NCBI GenBank assembly: GCA_963514095.1
Contig: OY741285.1
Span: 18,203,722 to 18,267,721 of the forward strand
Direction: 5' to 3'
Length of the DNA: 64,000 nt
From: Eutrigla gurnardus
Lineage: Eukaryota; Chordata; Actinopteri; Perciformes; Triglidae
Below, one piece after another: positions 24,465 through 36,175 of this stretch. The notes beneath the pieces are model-generated. The model made no database searches. It saw only the letters and a program-made list of their open reading frames with translations, and was not told the DNA's origin. The position numbers were made by a program, and so were the translations under genes. The first letter of the stretch is position 1, and each line of letters opens with the position of its first letter.

Positions 24465-25390
24465 AACAAAACTAAACCCAGCTACAAAACAATGGAGTTA
24501 GTTAGGATGTCTTTGATCACGTGATCTTCAGCGATACTTTCGGCTTCTCTGCATGCCACTTGGGAAGTTTTGCAAGAAAATTGAAAGTGAAATACTTAAG
24601 TTTCAATTCTCCGATTCCCCTCCCACATGATAACATTTTACAACTATCAACTATATTTATTAGAAATAACCTAGTGTCGCTGCTGTTCATTCGTTTTTTT
24701 ACTACATCTTTATTCCACGTATTTGTAGATACAGACCCCGGCGTTCGTTGGAGATAATGGACACACAGCAAACAATGATCTTACTTCAGACGGTTTCCAT
24801 CTTTGTGGCACAAATTTGGGGAAAGCTTTCCTGTTTGGATGTGGCAATGGTCCTGTGCTCATGCAGAGTCAGGTCCATGAAGACGAGCCTGCACTGAGCC
24901 CTGACCCAGATCTGATCACCCAACAGTGTCAGTGTGGGAACTCCTTCATGTTGTTGTGGCTGAAGGTCCCTGCAGCCAGGTTCAAGTTTTCCCAGCAGAG
25001 TTGAGGCTATAGCAGGGTGTTGATCGCTTTGGACACACCCAGACTGACTTCATGCATCTTCATACTTTTGGCAACGTGGAGTTACGATGAAAGGAAGCTT
25101 CCTTTCCCTACGAGACAGCTCTGTGAACTTCCTGTATATAAATGCCCCCAAATTAGATGCAGGAAGTTTATTTATCCGACTTTCCATAATTTCCAATCCC
25201 ACCTCCTCTTTCTCTGACTTCTTTGTCTGTCCTTCACCTGTGTTCCCACTCTCTTCCTCTCTTTCCACCTCTGCAGTCTCTCTCTTTTCTCTTGTACCTG
25301 TCATGCATGTTAGAGCTCTGAGGGGATGAGAGAAGAAGAAAGGGTCTGTAGGCCCGGAGCTTGAAAAGACTCAGGGAAGCACGGGGGAAA
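24465..25390. other. Non-coding stretch, nothing strong
   Basis: Unique-looking, with a pyrimidine-rich tract at about 25200-25300. No gene. Confidence 0.4.
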
Positions 25391-25411
25391 GGGGGGGGGG
25401 GGGGGGGGGGG
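25391..25411. repeat. Poly-G tract, 21 bases
   Basis: An uninterrupted G homopolymer preceded by GGGGGAAA. It can form G-quadruplexes, and its length is uncertain in any assembly. Confidence 0.95.
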
Positions 25412-25651
25412 AGTGGGCGACCAAAACCTCCCTCTGAAGATCTTAAACTCCTGGCTGGGCTTTTAAGTGCTACTCCCCTCATATCCCTGCCGATGTCTGC
25501 CAACCCCACAGGCCGCCACGGACCCAGTGAACAGCGAACACTCTCTCTCTCTTCTCCTTTAAACATCCGCCGTTTCTTTGTACCTGGCCTCTATTGGCTT
25601 TTTACACCAGCCTTTTTACCACCAATACCACTCATCCTTCATTAAAAGGTG

Positions 25652-25671
25652 TTTTTTTTTTTTTTTTTTTT
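25652..25671. repeat. Poly-T tract, 20 bases
   Basis: An uninterrupted T homopolymer. No SINE body with tRNA-type boxes is recognisable next to it. Confidence 0.95.
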
Positions 25672-26125
25672 GCATTTTACACCCCCTCCCCCTTCCTGAA
25701 CTGATTTTCAGGAAACTAGACTTTGAAGAGGATTACTTCTGGTTTGCCAGATATTTATGTCAGAGTATGAGCACGAGGCGGCGAGGGTCCCAAACTGTGG
25801 ATCAGCGCAGGTATTCAGTCTGTCGATCTCCCCTGAGCCACCGCCGAGCCTCCTGAGATGGTGTGTTTGGGCTTCATGCAGGTATCTTGAACATACAGTG
25901 CAACCCTCCTCTACAGCAACACCACCAGCATGGAATATACTGAAGACTGCTGACCTGTCGTAACCTACAGGTGATGATAAGGGGCAACAGAGTGCTGCAG
26001 GAATGAGTCCTAAAACCTCTAAATGAGTTCATTTTTGTATTTCTGGTTCACTCCCTTATAATCTATGGGGTTCTTTTTTGTCTAGTTCCCCTCTGGTGAT
26101 TTTTTAAATCTTAAAATATTTAAAG
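25672..26125. other. Non-coding stretch, nothing seen
   Basis: Text from about 26020 onward (CCTCTGGTGATTTTTTAAAT and neighbours) may already belong to the dispersed repeat that follows. Confidence 0.35.
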
Positions 26126-26405
26126 TCTTAAAAAAGCTTTAAAAAGTGGCTAAATGAGACTACTGAGCGCTGTTACACCAACTAGTCCACCTCCAGCTCA
26201 GTGGTGGTGACATGAAGTCATATGAACATGATATAGTTTGTTTTTAGCCCAACATTGGCTTTTTAATTCTGGCAGATTTAATTTACACTTCAAAAATCAT
26301 AAAAGTGGTGTTGATTTGTGAAAATGATCTTGCTGAATAAAATGTGTCTGTTGGTCTTTTTCTTGAGGGAACCAGCGCGATGCCAGCTTCCTGGTCTGCA
26401 AACAT
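26126..26405. repeat. Second copy of the dispersed repeat of 8.0-8.3 kb
   Basis: AGTGGCTAAATGAGAC, GTGGTGACATGAAGTCAT, ATAGTTTGTTTTTAGCCCAA, CATAAAAGTGGTG and GATGCCAGCTTCCTGGT(C)TGC parallel 8030-8295 in order. The copies are diverged but colinear. Confidence 0.6.
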
Positions 26406-27400
26406 ACATCTTCCTTGCAGCGCTCTATTAGTAAGGCAATTAAATCACACGGTCTTGCATATGTTTGAGCAAAAGGTCATTTTGACAAATTAAGTTAAAC
26501 AGTATTTCCGACAGTAATCAGCCTCCTTTATCTCCCTGCATTAACTCTCTTTTTTCTCTCTCTTGTTATTTACTGTAGCAGCAAAGCTCTTCTTTGCAGC
26601 TGCTATGAAACGGCTCTTATATGATTAAGTGTCTTTTTTTATTTTGGGGTTGTTATATTTTTAATATGGCTACACTATATATTTAATCTGACATTGTTTT
26701 TTGTTTTATTATTATTATTCTGTATCAAGTACCACAAGTATTGTGTAAACAGCTAATGAGTAATTAGATTAATATATTTGTATAGTTTTTGATTGAAGAT
26801 ACAATACCCTACTAATACTAAAAGAATTGATCATAATACTTATCTATGATTTATAGAATAATGAAGAACTGTGATGGGAGCCCCACTAAGTCGTCTTCCT
26901 TGAGCAGAGACGGGAGTGTAGTGAGTGATGGCCCACTAAACGATACATTATTCTACTGGTCTGTGATACGTTGACCTCCGTCTGAACAGCTGTGTTGCTG
27001 TTAACGCCACAGCTGTGGTAGAAACACCCTCTACAGCCACAGAAGGATCAGGAAAATATCGTTTTTATTTCTAATGAAAAGATAACTGTAGATATTCTAA
27101 AAAGCACAGCCAATTATAGATTTTCAAAATGTATTTTTCAAGGATATGATGCAGAAGGACAGAGGCTATATGACTGTGGGTAATAAGAGCTAAATCACAT
27201 TTCAGAGCAAAAACATCATTGGGGTCATTACGTCTGTATGTCCCCTCTGAGACGCAAGATAGCCTGGGTGCCCATAAAACCTCCCTCACTGTTATTGGCT
27301 CCTCTCCTGATGGGGGGCCAGGGTCAGAGTTCAAGTGTTGAGGGACGACTACTGTCCCCGCAGGGAATGTTGGGTAATGGAATGGGAGATTCAGGTCAAA
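26406..27400. other. AT-rich non-coding stretch
   Basis: Includes (ATT)-like text near 26707-26720. Nothing else is supported. Confidence 0.4.
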
Positions 27401-27660
27401 CAGAATGATTTGGGTGCAACCTCTGGCTTAGATTCGAGCCGCAGTGAAGGTCTAATGCTCGATTTGAGACCTCAACCGGCGGCAATAATGACCATTAAAC
27501 GTCCATCGAGTGACAAAGAGAGCTGTAAATCTAATCTGGTATTGGGCGGCGCACATATGCTGGCTGTAATTCGGTTACACCTAAATAACTTGACGTCTCA
27601 TTGTATTTTCTCTGCAAATATTCAACATCATCGGCGTTGTTTTACAGATTTTGAACAAGG
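27401..27660. other. Candidate conserved non-coding element
   Basis: Repeat-free, balanced composition, with words such as GGCAATAATGACCATTAAAC and GCTGTAATTCGG. It resembles fish conserved non-coding elements in texture only. Confidence 0.2.
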
Positions 27661-27887
27661 ACAAGAGATTTATCTGTTGCTGTGCTAATACATACCCCTC
27701 CCTGCTTCTTGTGGCATTAGGGTTTTGCCTTTTCGAGCATGAAATTAATATAAACCAAAGCTTATTCCAGCATCAAAGGTATAAACAGACTTTCGGTCCT
27801 CCTCTTAGATCTGACAGCATCAGCAGCATCGCTGCAGTTGGTATGCTTTAACTCCAGCAGGGTAGACTGCGATCAAACGAGGATGTG

Positions 27888-27917
27888 CTGCTGCTGCTGT
27901 GTGTGTGTGTGTGTGTT
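27888..27917. repeat. (CTG)4 joined to (TG)n
   Basis: Four CTG units run directly into about nine TG units. Confidence 0.9.
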
Positions 27918-28404
27918 TGTGAATATGCAACTCTTTTTGTGTGTGTTAAAGTTTTCACATACAGTGGAGACATCAGTACCAGTGTATGCATATTTCAAAA
28001 GCAAACTTTGAATGTGTTTCATGTAACTTGATCTGTACTCTATGAGCCGTGTCTGAGTGCATATTATAGCAATTTAAGACATCACTATTTACAATTCAGA
28101 CAGTCTCCAATCTCGCTGAGCAACATCAAGTGTGTGCAGAGGTAAAGTAAAGGACTACTTCGAATGACATTTTGGAAAATTAGCTTCTTCGCTTTTCCTG
28201 CCAAGACGATGAGGAACAGATACCACTCTGATGTCTGTGTGTTGAATACGAAGCTGCAGCCAGGAGATGGTCAGCTTAGTTTAAGGGAACTCTTGGCTTC
28301 CTGGAGTCTCTGCCGGTTTCCTGGAAAGCTCGTAGCGAGGATAAAAACCTGATTTGTACCCACAGCCAAAGTGACATCACACCATCAGACCCCCTTTCAC
28401 TGGT

Positions 28405-28437
28405 GGAGAAAGAGAAAGAGAAAGAGAAAGAGAAAGT
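28405..28437. repeat. (GAAAGA)n microsatellite
   Basis: About five AGAGAA-type hexamers, immediately before the SINE target site. Confidence 0.9.
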
Positions 28438-28441
28438 GGAG

Positions 28442-28459
28442 AACTTTGAGGTAGCTTTT
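28442..28459. repeat. Target-site duplication, left copy
   Basis: AACTTTGAGGTAGCTTTT, identical to 28672-28689. It flanks the SINE. Confidence 0.9.
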
Positions 28460-28671
28460 TTTTTTTTTTTAAAGATTATTTTTTGGCTAGAGTGCCATGC
28501 AAGCCTTTTATTGATTTTTGTAGAGAGAGACAGTGTGGAAAGGGGAGATAGAGGGGGAAGACATGCGTGAAGGAGATCGCCGGGCCGGGAGTCGAACCCC
28601 TGATCTCCGCGCCAAGGCCGAGCCTCCGTACATGGGGCGGCTGCCTTATCCACTGCGCAACCGACAGCCCC
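28460..28671 (-). mobile_element. tRNA-derived SINE, full length, minus strand
   Basis: On the minus strand it begins at 28671 with GGGGCTGTCGGTTGCGCAGT. The A-box region is at 28648-28659 (TGCGCAGTGGAT) and the B box GGTTCGACTCC at 28588-28598, which is the RNA polymerase III promoter layout of tRNA-derived SINEs. A poly(A) tail appears as T15 on the plus strand (28456-28470). Identical 18-bp target duplications flank it, so it moved by LINE-type target-primed reverse transcription and is younger than its host element. It is not a functional tRNA gene: the head does not fold as a clean tRNA and it continues into a SINE body. Confidence 0.92.
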
Positions 28672-28689
28672 AACTTTGAGGTAGCTTTT
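28672..28689. repeat. Target-site duplication, right copy
   Basis: Exact copy of 28442-28459. Confidence 0.9.
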
Positions 28690-29137
28690 AGAATAATAGT
28701 TTGCCGTGAGGAGAAAAATCGTATCATGCCTCATCATCTGGTTTCTAAATGGATTTGTTCTTCACTTTGACAGTTTTACTTCTTTACACTAAAGAAAGAA
28801 GAAACAGTTATTTATCGGTTCTTAAGCAATGCTCTCACTTGTCCGGCCCACTTGAGGTCACACGTATGTGGCCCACAAACTAATATGAGTTTGACCCCGC
28901 TTTCATTATGCTAAGCTTAGCTAACTGTCTTTGCATTCAACGCACAGAGACGAGAGTGGTATCGACCTTCTCGTCTAACACTTGGTCAAATAGCGGATTA
29001 GTGTATATCCTAAAATGTCTTAACTATTCCCTTAAAGTAACTTTAAGTAACTAATAATAACTTAGTGCTATATGCTGTCCCTGCATGTCATATGGCATGT
29101 CCACAAGCCTGTGAAAATTTACATACAACTGTCAAAA

Positions 29138-29176
29138 GAAATTTCCCCAAGGGGACAATAAACTAACTAACTAACC
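29138..29176 (+). mobile_element. 3' end of a fish non-LTR retroposon
   Basis: AATTTCCCCAAGGGGACAAT followed by AAACTAACTAACTAACC matches the common fish tail GAATTTCCCC..GG(A/G)AATAAAGTA with a short tandem end. Only the last 40 or so bases are recognisable. A minus-strand relative is at 48494-48530. Confidence 0.5.
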
Positions 29177-29998
29177 AAATTGCCCCGAAAGCAATGCTAA
29201 TGAGGAAAGTAGAGAAAGGAGTAAATGTCCCGTCAGTTAGGACATGTGTGTTTAGGAAGGTTTGAAAACAACTGGTTGCGTTGGATGCAGGGGTGGATCT
29301 AGGATTATGGGAGATCCGAGGCTTAGCCCAGAGGGACGAAAGATGTATGCGCAAAGTTCTGGCATATATTCTGCGTATGCTAACTGTTATCACAACTGAC
29401 GGTAATGAAAACCATCTCGCAAAAACTATAACTTTAAATCTTTTTTTTTTTTTTTAAGATTTTAAAGATTAGACGCCTTTCTTCTGTCCATCATGTAGCT
29501 ACGTCCATCTGACAGATGTCGATTTGAACCCGCGGGCGGAATCAACACAGGAAAGAGAGAGAGGACACACTTCTTCTCGGCAGGGCAGGCTATGAACGCA
29601 GGTTACTTTCCCCCTGCTGCTGCCTCTCAGTACTGCAGGAGGGCTGGACTGACATGAACCGCATTGAGCTTTTTTCCCCCCTGCTGAAAACATCCGGGGC
29701 TTGAGCCCAAGTAGCCATCCCCTAACCCCGCCCCTGGTTGGATGGAAGGCTGGAGGTGATGTGCGGTCGCAGAACATGGATGTTCAGCCAGTGGAGATCA
29801 TTACAGCACTGGGATGCTTGGAGGGAGAAGACCAGGCAGAAGATTTCCCTCTAAAATGTCGAGGCTACTTTCTACAATTTCTGACATTCAGATTGATACC
29901 CGGCAGTTTAAGAAGTTACACAAAAGGTCGTGGCAGGTGTCATTTCAACCCCAGAAGGACCTTGTAATCCCATCTCGGTGGCGTTTAACAAAGCAGCT
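29177..29998. other. Non-coding stretch with a poly-T tract
   Basis: T15 lies at 29441-29455. GGGTTCAAATC on the minus strand, near 29522-29532, looks B-box-like, but no full SINE can be traced. No gene. Confidence 0.4.
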
Positions 29999-30028
29999 GT
30001 GTGTGTGTGTGTGTGTGTGTGCGTGTGT
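29999..30028. repeat. (GT)n microsatellite
   Basis: About 11 GT units, then GC, then a few more. Confidence 0.95.
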
Positions 30029-30573
30029 TGAACACACGTTGAACCACACTGGGTTATGTATGAAGGTTTGAGTGTCTGTGGCACTCGCTGTCTGGCTGGC
30101 TTCACCTGTCACCTGTCAGTCTGTCACTGTTGGTGACAGCGCCCCCCCCCCCCTCAACCTGCCAGCGTGGGGGCATGACAGGGGACAAAGCCAGAGTGAC
30201 AGACAGTGACAGGGCAGCCAACCCTTCGGTACGCCACGGGCCGCCTCTCCATGTGTCACCCTGAGTGACAGAGTGGAGTCCTGCGCCCGAGGTGAGAATG
30301 ATGCCGCTGCTTGATAGAGGACCACGATGCGGTCTGTATCTCCATTCCACACACACACACACACGTGCATACAAATGACTGTAGGAACAAAATGCACACG
30401 CTTCAATTCACGACCTCGTAAACGCGCCGTACATGTGTCTATAAACGGACGGCCAGACCTGTATGCGTTGCTTCTTCCACCACATGAGAAAATAATAAAT
30501 AAACAATGAACAATACACTCGATACTGGCTCTGTTCATATACTATTACATTTGATTTAAATATCAATATATTG

Positions 30574-30575
<2 letters not shown>
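30029..30575. other. Non-coding stretch with small simple repeats
   Basis: A C run at 30142-30153 and a short (AC)n at 30349-30364. No gene. Confidence 0.5.

Positions 30576-30645
<70 letters not shown>
30576..30645. repeat. Compound (AT)n(GA)n microsatellite
   Basis: About 20 AT units pass directly into about 14 GA units. A small version of the same compound (AT then GA) occurs at 46775-46793. Confidence 0.95.
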
Positions 30646-30646
<1 letters not shown>

Positions 30647-33600
30647 ATAGGATTTTAAGATCAATCAGATTCGGACACCCCACATCAAAAGCCAAGTCCC
30701 ACCCTCAGCTGTGAAAATTACATTGGTTTTTTCCGTTGCTCTTTATTGCACAATCAGAACACATCCACCATCATTGCAGAGCTCTTGCCTTTGCTGCATT
30801 CAAAATCAAATAGACTCTTCAGAGTGCCATTCACATAGATACTGGAGGTTATGAAAAACAAGTATGAAGTGAAGAGGAAAATGTGCACAACATTTATATA
30901 TCATATACACAGCTGCCACTGTGAATATGATTCGGCATCAGCCATCTGCATGAAAGCAGTTCTTCCCAGATCAAGGCAATGATGTGTTTCAAGTAGCCCC
31001 CAGTAGCCGCAATATATTGATATATCTTTACGATCTGGCCTCGGACCCCCCAAGGCATCACTAAACCCAATCAGGCTTACAATGAGTAGCGTCATCACTG
31101 GATGAGCTATCCCCCCCTAGAGACCCCCGGTGTCTGATCTCCGTGGGCTCGGGGTGCAGATGAGGGGAAAGCTGAATCCACATGAAGGGACCTTTCTGGA
31201 AGGTCCGTGATGGAGGTGGGGTCATGAGGAAAAACCCCATTACAACATCAGCACCAATATTTATGCTTGGGAGTTCAAAAGGAGGATATTGTCATCCCTG
31301 CCTCCCAGTCGCCTCCGTCCGTCTGCCAAAAGTTCAACTTCAAAGCTCTGAAAATGCATTTCTTCCTCTTTCTGCTTTAATATTTGGTCTCCTTTATCTT
31401 CTTGCCCTTCTTCCTGAATTTCTATCTTCTACATTGCAAAATCTGGTCGACCAAAATGTAAAGTAAAATAGTAGGGCTCCTCTTAGTTGCTTCTTCCAAG
31501 CTTCACATTCAGATTTCTTTAGTTTTAAATGTTATACTCTTTTTAAGGCAAATATCTTATTTTCAAGACATCAATGAAAACATCTCTTGAAAATATAAGA
31601 TTTTAGGTTTTTATTTGTGGAGAAACTTCAAGTTTCTGCAAATGCGGCATTGCCAAAACACAAGTAACTACACAATAAAAGATAAAGGTGCTTTTCACAA
31701 CTTTAGGAACAAAGCCACATTTTTTATAAGCAAAGTAACCATTCAGGCAATTAAAAGATAAGTTTAGAGCACAATTAAATGGGGTTTTTGAAAAGCCTCC
31801 CCAACTTGTTCTTTATCAGGTTTGCATTTAATTGTTAAGCGCTTTGCAGGATTAAAAGGTTAAGAGATACGTGGGGCGGCAGGCTAGGGGTCAAACCTGG
31901 CCTGGACTGAAGCAGTTAAATGTTGGTTGTATCCATTAGTACCTTCCAGGAATCTGATTGGGCCTGACAAGCTCGGACTCCTCTGTATCGCCGTGGAAAC
32001 GTATCGAAGCGTTGGAAGGGAAACCGACAGGCGAACACAGATAAGCATCTTAACCTGATCCAGACAATTAGCCCCGTGTTTACTTCAGGAAGCCGGCAGC
32101 GATGGATCAAAGAGACGTGGGGGGCTTTATCAATGCTCTCCTTCTCCCGGCTCCTGCTCGCCTCCCTCCCTTTCTCTGTCTCTGCTGGTCAATTTGGCTG
32201 GGAATGACCTCGGGGGATCTCTGACCCGCAGCCTTGGGCCATGCTCCCTCCTTAGCTACTATTTCACACCGCCTAGCTCCTCTCTCCCTCTGTCGGCGCT
32301 GTCTGGCTTTGAGGATTTATATACTGATATTTGAAATATGCAATAGCATGGATGTGCGTCTCTCTGTGTGTGTGGTGGTGTAAATGCTGCAGACAGGCTC
32401 CATAAAAGGTCTTTTTCCCGATGGGGGTTATCAGTACAGGGGGACCCCACTGGTTTGACATGAGCAGGCAGACACAGGATGAGGGGTGGTGATGCTGGGT
32501 TGCTTATCTCCAGCCTCCCTGGTCCCAGAGGCCTGCAGAGAACCGGCATCTCCCCCTATTCTACGCTCACATGGGCTTAAAGAGACTATCTGTGCTAGTC
32601 TCTGGTCCCATGTCTGAAAGAGCAATTTGACATTTAAGCGTTTCTTCTTACAGACACCAACCCCAACCTCTTTTCTTTTGTCCTCACACACAGGCAACCA
32701 CATGCATACAATCTTGATTGTGTCATGGGTTGTCGTTTTTTTTTTTAAACCTTACAGAAATGGTTACCTATAGTGTAGGGTTGCAACAAAAAAATATAAA
32801 ATAAATAAATAAAATATCAGTTTTTGTCTTTTTTGATCAATCATTTAAGTCCATAAAGAGCCTGAGATGCTTGTTTTTTCCAACTGATAGTCCAAAGCCC
32901 AAAGATATTAATACTATAAAACATAGAAAAGCAACACAGAACACATCCTTTTCCAAAATTCTCAATGAATCGACAGTTTCAACACCAATAATCTGACTTA
33001 TTTGAACAATTTGCCACTAAATTAAACATGTGAAGCTCTATAGAAACAACCATTTTATTATCTGAATTACCATGCACGTGTGATTTTATCGGCTTTATGC
33101 ATGCTATTTCACACTCACTCCCCAGCCGGGCCCCTCCCAGCCAGACATCTACACTATGCGGCCTCCTGCCTGCAGGCCGCACTGGTCAATAGTGAGACGG
33201 AGACAGCCGAGCCATAAAATAGAACCCACCATAGCTGGACATGAAAAGGTTCCTCCTACCTACTGTAAAAAAACGGCAGTCACAGTGGTGACGGGGACAA
33301 AATGTTTATTGTATAAACCTAACCTAGCCTTATCTACCTTGTTTTCAGAGCATAATTGCTGACAATGTGCTGGAATCAGCTGACTCTGGAACCGATTTGT
33401 CCTCATACTTTTTTAAATCCAAAATAATACCAGACGTCTGCCTTCAGGCCTGGCGGTGCTTTCAGGGAACGTGGACAGAGCTTGTCATGCAAGACTGAGG
33501 CAGCGGATTCAGGAAATGGCATATATTAAAAGATCGATCTAAGGATTTAAGATATCAATATTGCATTGTTCAAACCCAGCCCTAGTGACATGTATAATCT

Positions 33601-34867
33601 TTAGCACATAGGATACAAGGGTCAATTAAAGGGTAATTCAACATAACTCGGAACATTTTAGGAAATATGAATATCATCATTGTCACAATCAAACACAGAG
33701 TAATGGAAACCAAAAGGGTAGCGTGAAGATGAGAATGGAAGTCATATTTGTAGTTCTCTTTCCCTCCAACACAGTTGCTTCCATCGGTGGTGTTGGATCA
33801 GCACCAGCTTTTGACCCCTGTTATGTATATCCCAGAATCCCCCTTTAGCAGTAAGTCCATATTGCGATACGATCAAACGCCGACATTCGAGGGCTGCACG
33901 CCAACACGCAGACCAAATTTCCCACGTTTCCACCACATCCATTCCTGTCCAGACAACAGTTTTCTCTCCCAGCAACTCACTTCTCACCTCAGGCCCAGCT
34001 TTGTGGCGGTGCTAACATCACATTCCACCTTGTTCACATTCCAGCTTTCTACTTCCTGAAGAAACGAGCAGGGGAGAAAATGGAGACGGAAGGGTCGACA
34101 TAAATCTAGGTCAGCTCTCAGCCCAATTTCTGCCGCTAAGTGAGTTATTTGTGAGTGCAGCTGAATCATTTATTATAATGGAAAGTTGGTTTGCGAAAAA
34201 AAAAAGTAAGCCTCGGTTATTGTCTGACGGAGCTGCAAATGTGAAGAGATGGAGCTGGGGAAAGGTTACTTGATTGTTTGATTTTGTTTTTATTTCCTGG
34301 ATTAAATAAAATAATCTCTTACATCCACACAGAGTTCTGATGCTTAATAGAACCTCAGGTCTTCTAGTTGGAGGGCTGAGACACGAGGCAGAAAACACAG
34401 GTTAAAAGGGCCCAACTTGGTTTGTGGATGACTTATATTGGACTTGACTGAGTCTGGTGGTCTACATCTTTGTTATAATGTCCTGCTCTACATTAAAGGA
34501 CAGGCATCACTAAGACACCTCATGGGAAATCAACACTGTGTAAACAGGTTCAACCATCACATCAGTGTCCCATCTGAGTCTGTCAAGTCTAATTTCCCAT
34601 CCAGAAAGTCCCAACTTCAAGATCCGAACCGCCACCTTGATTGGCCCGACTCAGAGCTCAGACTGGTACCCTGGGGTCTCTGGGTCTCTGGCCTTAGTGG
34701 CCCTGGTCTTGATGACCCCTTAAGCAAACGCCAGTGGGGTCAATATAGGGTAGAGAACCTGAACACCTCTTGTCTCTCTATGAGCCCCTCAGTCAAAGGC
34801 GGCCAGATGTATTGGGCTTCAAAGCATCTCTGGAGCGCAGGGTCAGCTCTGGGGTCTGTGTACCGGT
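30646..34867. other. Long non-coding stretch without recognised elements
   Basis: Contains a short AAAT-type tract at about 32797-32815 and scattered short hairpins (for example 31188-31206, 7-bp stem). A 152-codon frame at 34438-34896 (+) runs into the poly-G tract and is not credible. Confidence 0.35.
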
Positions 34868-34892
34868 GGGGGGGGGGGGGGGGGGGGGGGGG
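34868..34892. repeat. Poly-G tract, 25 bases
   Basis: The longest G homopolymer in the window; a G-quadruplex candidate. Confidence 0.95.
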
Positions 34893-35786
34893 CTGAAACA
34901 CGATCTTCCAATTTATCTTTGTCCATTGCCTTGCTGCCCATTGCTTTATTTTGTAAAAGGGAGAGGACGGCAGCAGAAACATTGCACTGCTGCTTATGGA
35001 CCTGCACGGTTGCCTCGTCTCTGACAAGTGCACACCAATATCCCTCCAAGTGGTTTTGATGTCCAGACTGTCAGAAGTCTGGCTCACTTGGCCATTTGGT
35101 GGGCTCCCTCCGAATCTCTGACAGTGATGAGGAGTGAGGAGTCCCTGTTCGCTGGCTGACCCCAGAACAGCCCCTGTTCCCCCCTCGCTTCACCGTCCAC
35201 CGGCTGTACTCTCTATCATGTGCTGTGCGTCAGACGGAGCCGGTCCCCCCGTTGAGCGGCCCATTACCTGATGAGGAGTGGCACTAATCAGTCCCATAAC
35301 TTGCTCGTTCCCGTCCAATTAGTTTGAACAGTACCTGGCTTAGCCGACCCGGGCCGCACGCTCGCATTAAAAAGTAAAGCCATTGAGAAATGTGCACCAC
35401 GCGGATCATATGATAGCGTCAACTCTTTGTGTTAATCCACCCCGGGGCAAAGAGGGGGCAGAACTCAAGTCTGCACAGAAAACCCAGAGATGGACTCAGG
35501 GTTTGTCCCAGTGTGAACTCTTGAGGGGGGAAGAAAAAAAGCTGCATTTTCAAGGGAACATCTTTTTTAAATATCTATTTTTCCTTTAGATATAAACAAT
35601 GAACGTTTAGTGCACCGTGCTTATGTTCACACTCCCTTTTGTGTCATTAATAATTTCAGGCTGTCTTTTATTTCCCCCTACGTTCGCCTGTCAGTGACTT
35701 TAAAGGTTTTTGGCTAATAAGTCTCATTTCACTTCATTAACTTCTGGCTTGGGGGTCTATTCAAGCTGAGATGATATATTACCCGG

Positions 35787-35787
<1 letters not shown>
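34893..35787. other. Non-coding stretch, nothing strong
   Basis: The block at about 35090-35390 is repeat-free and GC-moderate, and could be regulatory. No gene. Confidence 0.35.

Positions 35788-35847
<60 letters not shown>
35788..35847. repeat. (CA)n microsatellite, about 30 units
   Basis: Uninterrupted. A second CA tract follows 110 bp downstream. Confidence 0.97.
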
Positions 35848-35849
<2 letters not shown>

Positions 35850-35956
35850 TGGGCATGTGTATGCAGGAGTTGCACACACTTTTGCACACATGTACACACA
35901 CTCTCCTGGGTAGCCCGAGGTGCAGCAGTGTGCCTGGCTCATGTGAGTACAAGGAG

Positions 35957-35980
35957 ACACACACACACACACACACACAC
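35957..35980. repeat. (AC)n microsatellite
   Basis: About 12 units without interruption. Confidence 0.95.
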
Positions 35981-36099
35981 AGGAAGAAAACGAGGGCCCG
36001 GGTAATGTGCAGTAATGGTGGTAATTGATGCTGGTACTCGAGGAGTTCTTTTCAGGCTCTTTCTGCGGTTTGCCGCTTTCGCCTCCTTACAAGCTGCGG

Positions 36100-36175
36100 G
36101 GCCCCGCCTCCAGCTACAAACCCACCCATGTGGCCCCGCCTCCAGCTACAAACCCACCGGTGTGGCCCCGCGCTC
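36100..36175. repeat. GC-rich 32-bp tandem repeat, about 2.4 copies
   Basis: GGCCCCGCCTCCAGCTACAA starts at 36100 and again at 36132, followed in each copy by ACCCACC. A third partial copy starts at 36164 (GGCCCCGC). The period is 32. GGCCCCGCC resembles a GC-box. Confidence 0.85.

Larger units (their letters stand above)
28141..29045. mobile_element. Non-autonomous DNA element with long inverted arms
   Basis: The left arm (about 28141-28285) and the right arm (about 28907-29040) are inverted copies. In the best block, 28219-28249 against the complement of 28933-28963, 26 of 31 positions agree (GATACCACTCT....CTGTGTGTTGAA type). The interior carries TTCCTGGAGTCTCTGCCGGT near 28300. From memory, both arms and this interior word belong to a very common fish MITE-like family (arms reading ATTTTGGGAAAT...GATACCACTCTCATGTCTG). 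It is old and diverged, with no coding capacity. A younger SINE sits inside it. Confidence 0.75.

Noticed and set aside
28588..28659. tRNA gene
   Set aside because: A and B boxes are present, but they belong to a SINE with a poly(A) tail and target duplications; no clean tRNA fold.
28276..28737. 153-codon minus-strand open frame
   Set aside because: Runs through the SINE, its poly(A) tail and a GAAAGA microsatellite, so it is a by-product of repeats.
31188..31206. 7-bp perfect hairpin
   Set aside because: Too short to mean anything without context; many such stems are expected by chance.
34438..34896. 152-codon plus-strand open frame
   Set aside because: Ends in a glycine run translated from the poly-G tract, and has no domain.
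35788..35980. Peptides rich in Thr-His or Cys-Val
   Set aside because: Translations of (CA)n tracts, not genes.
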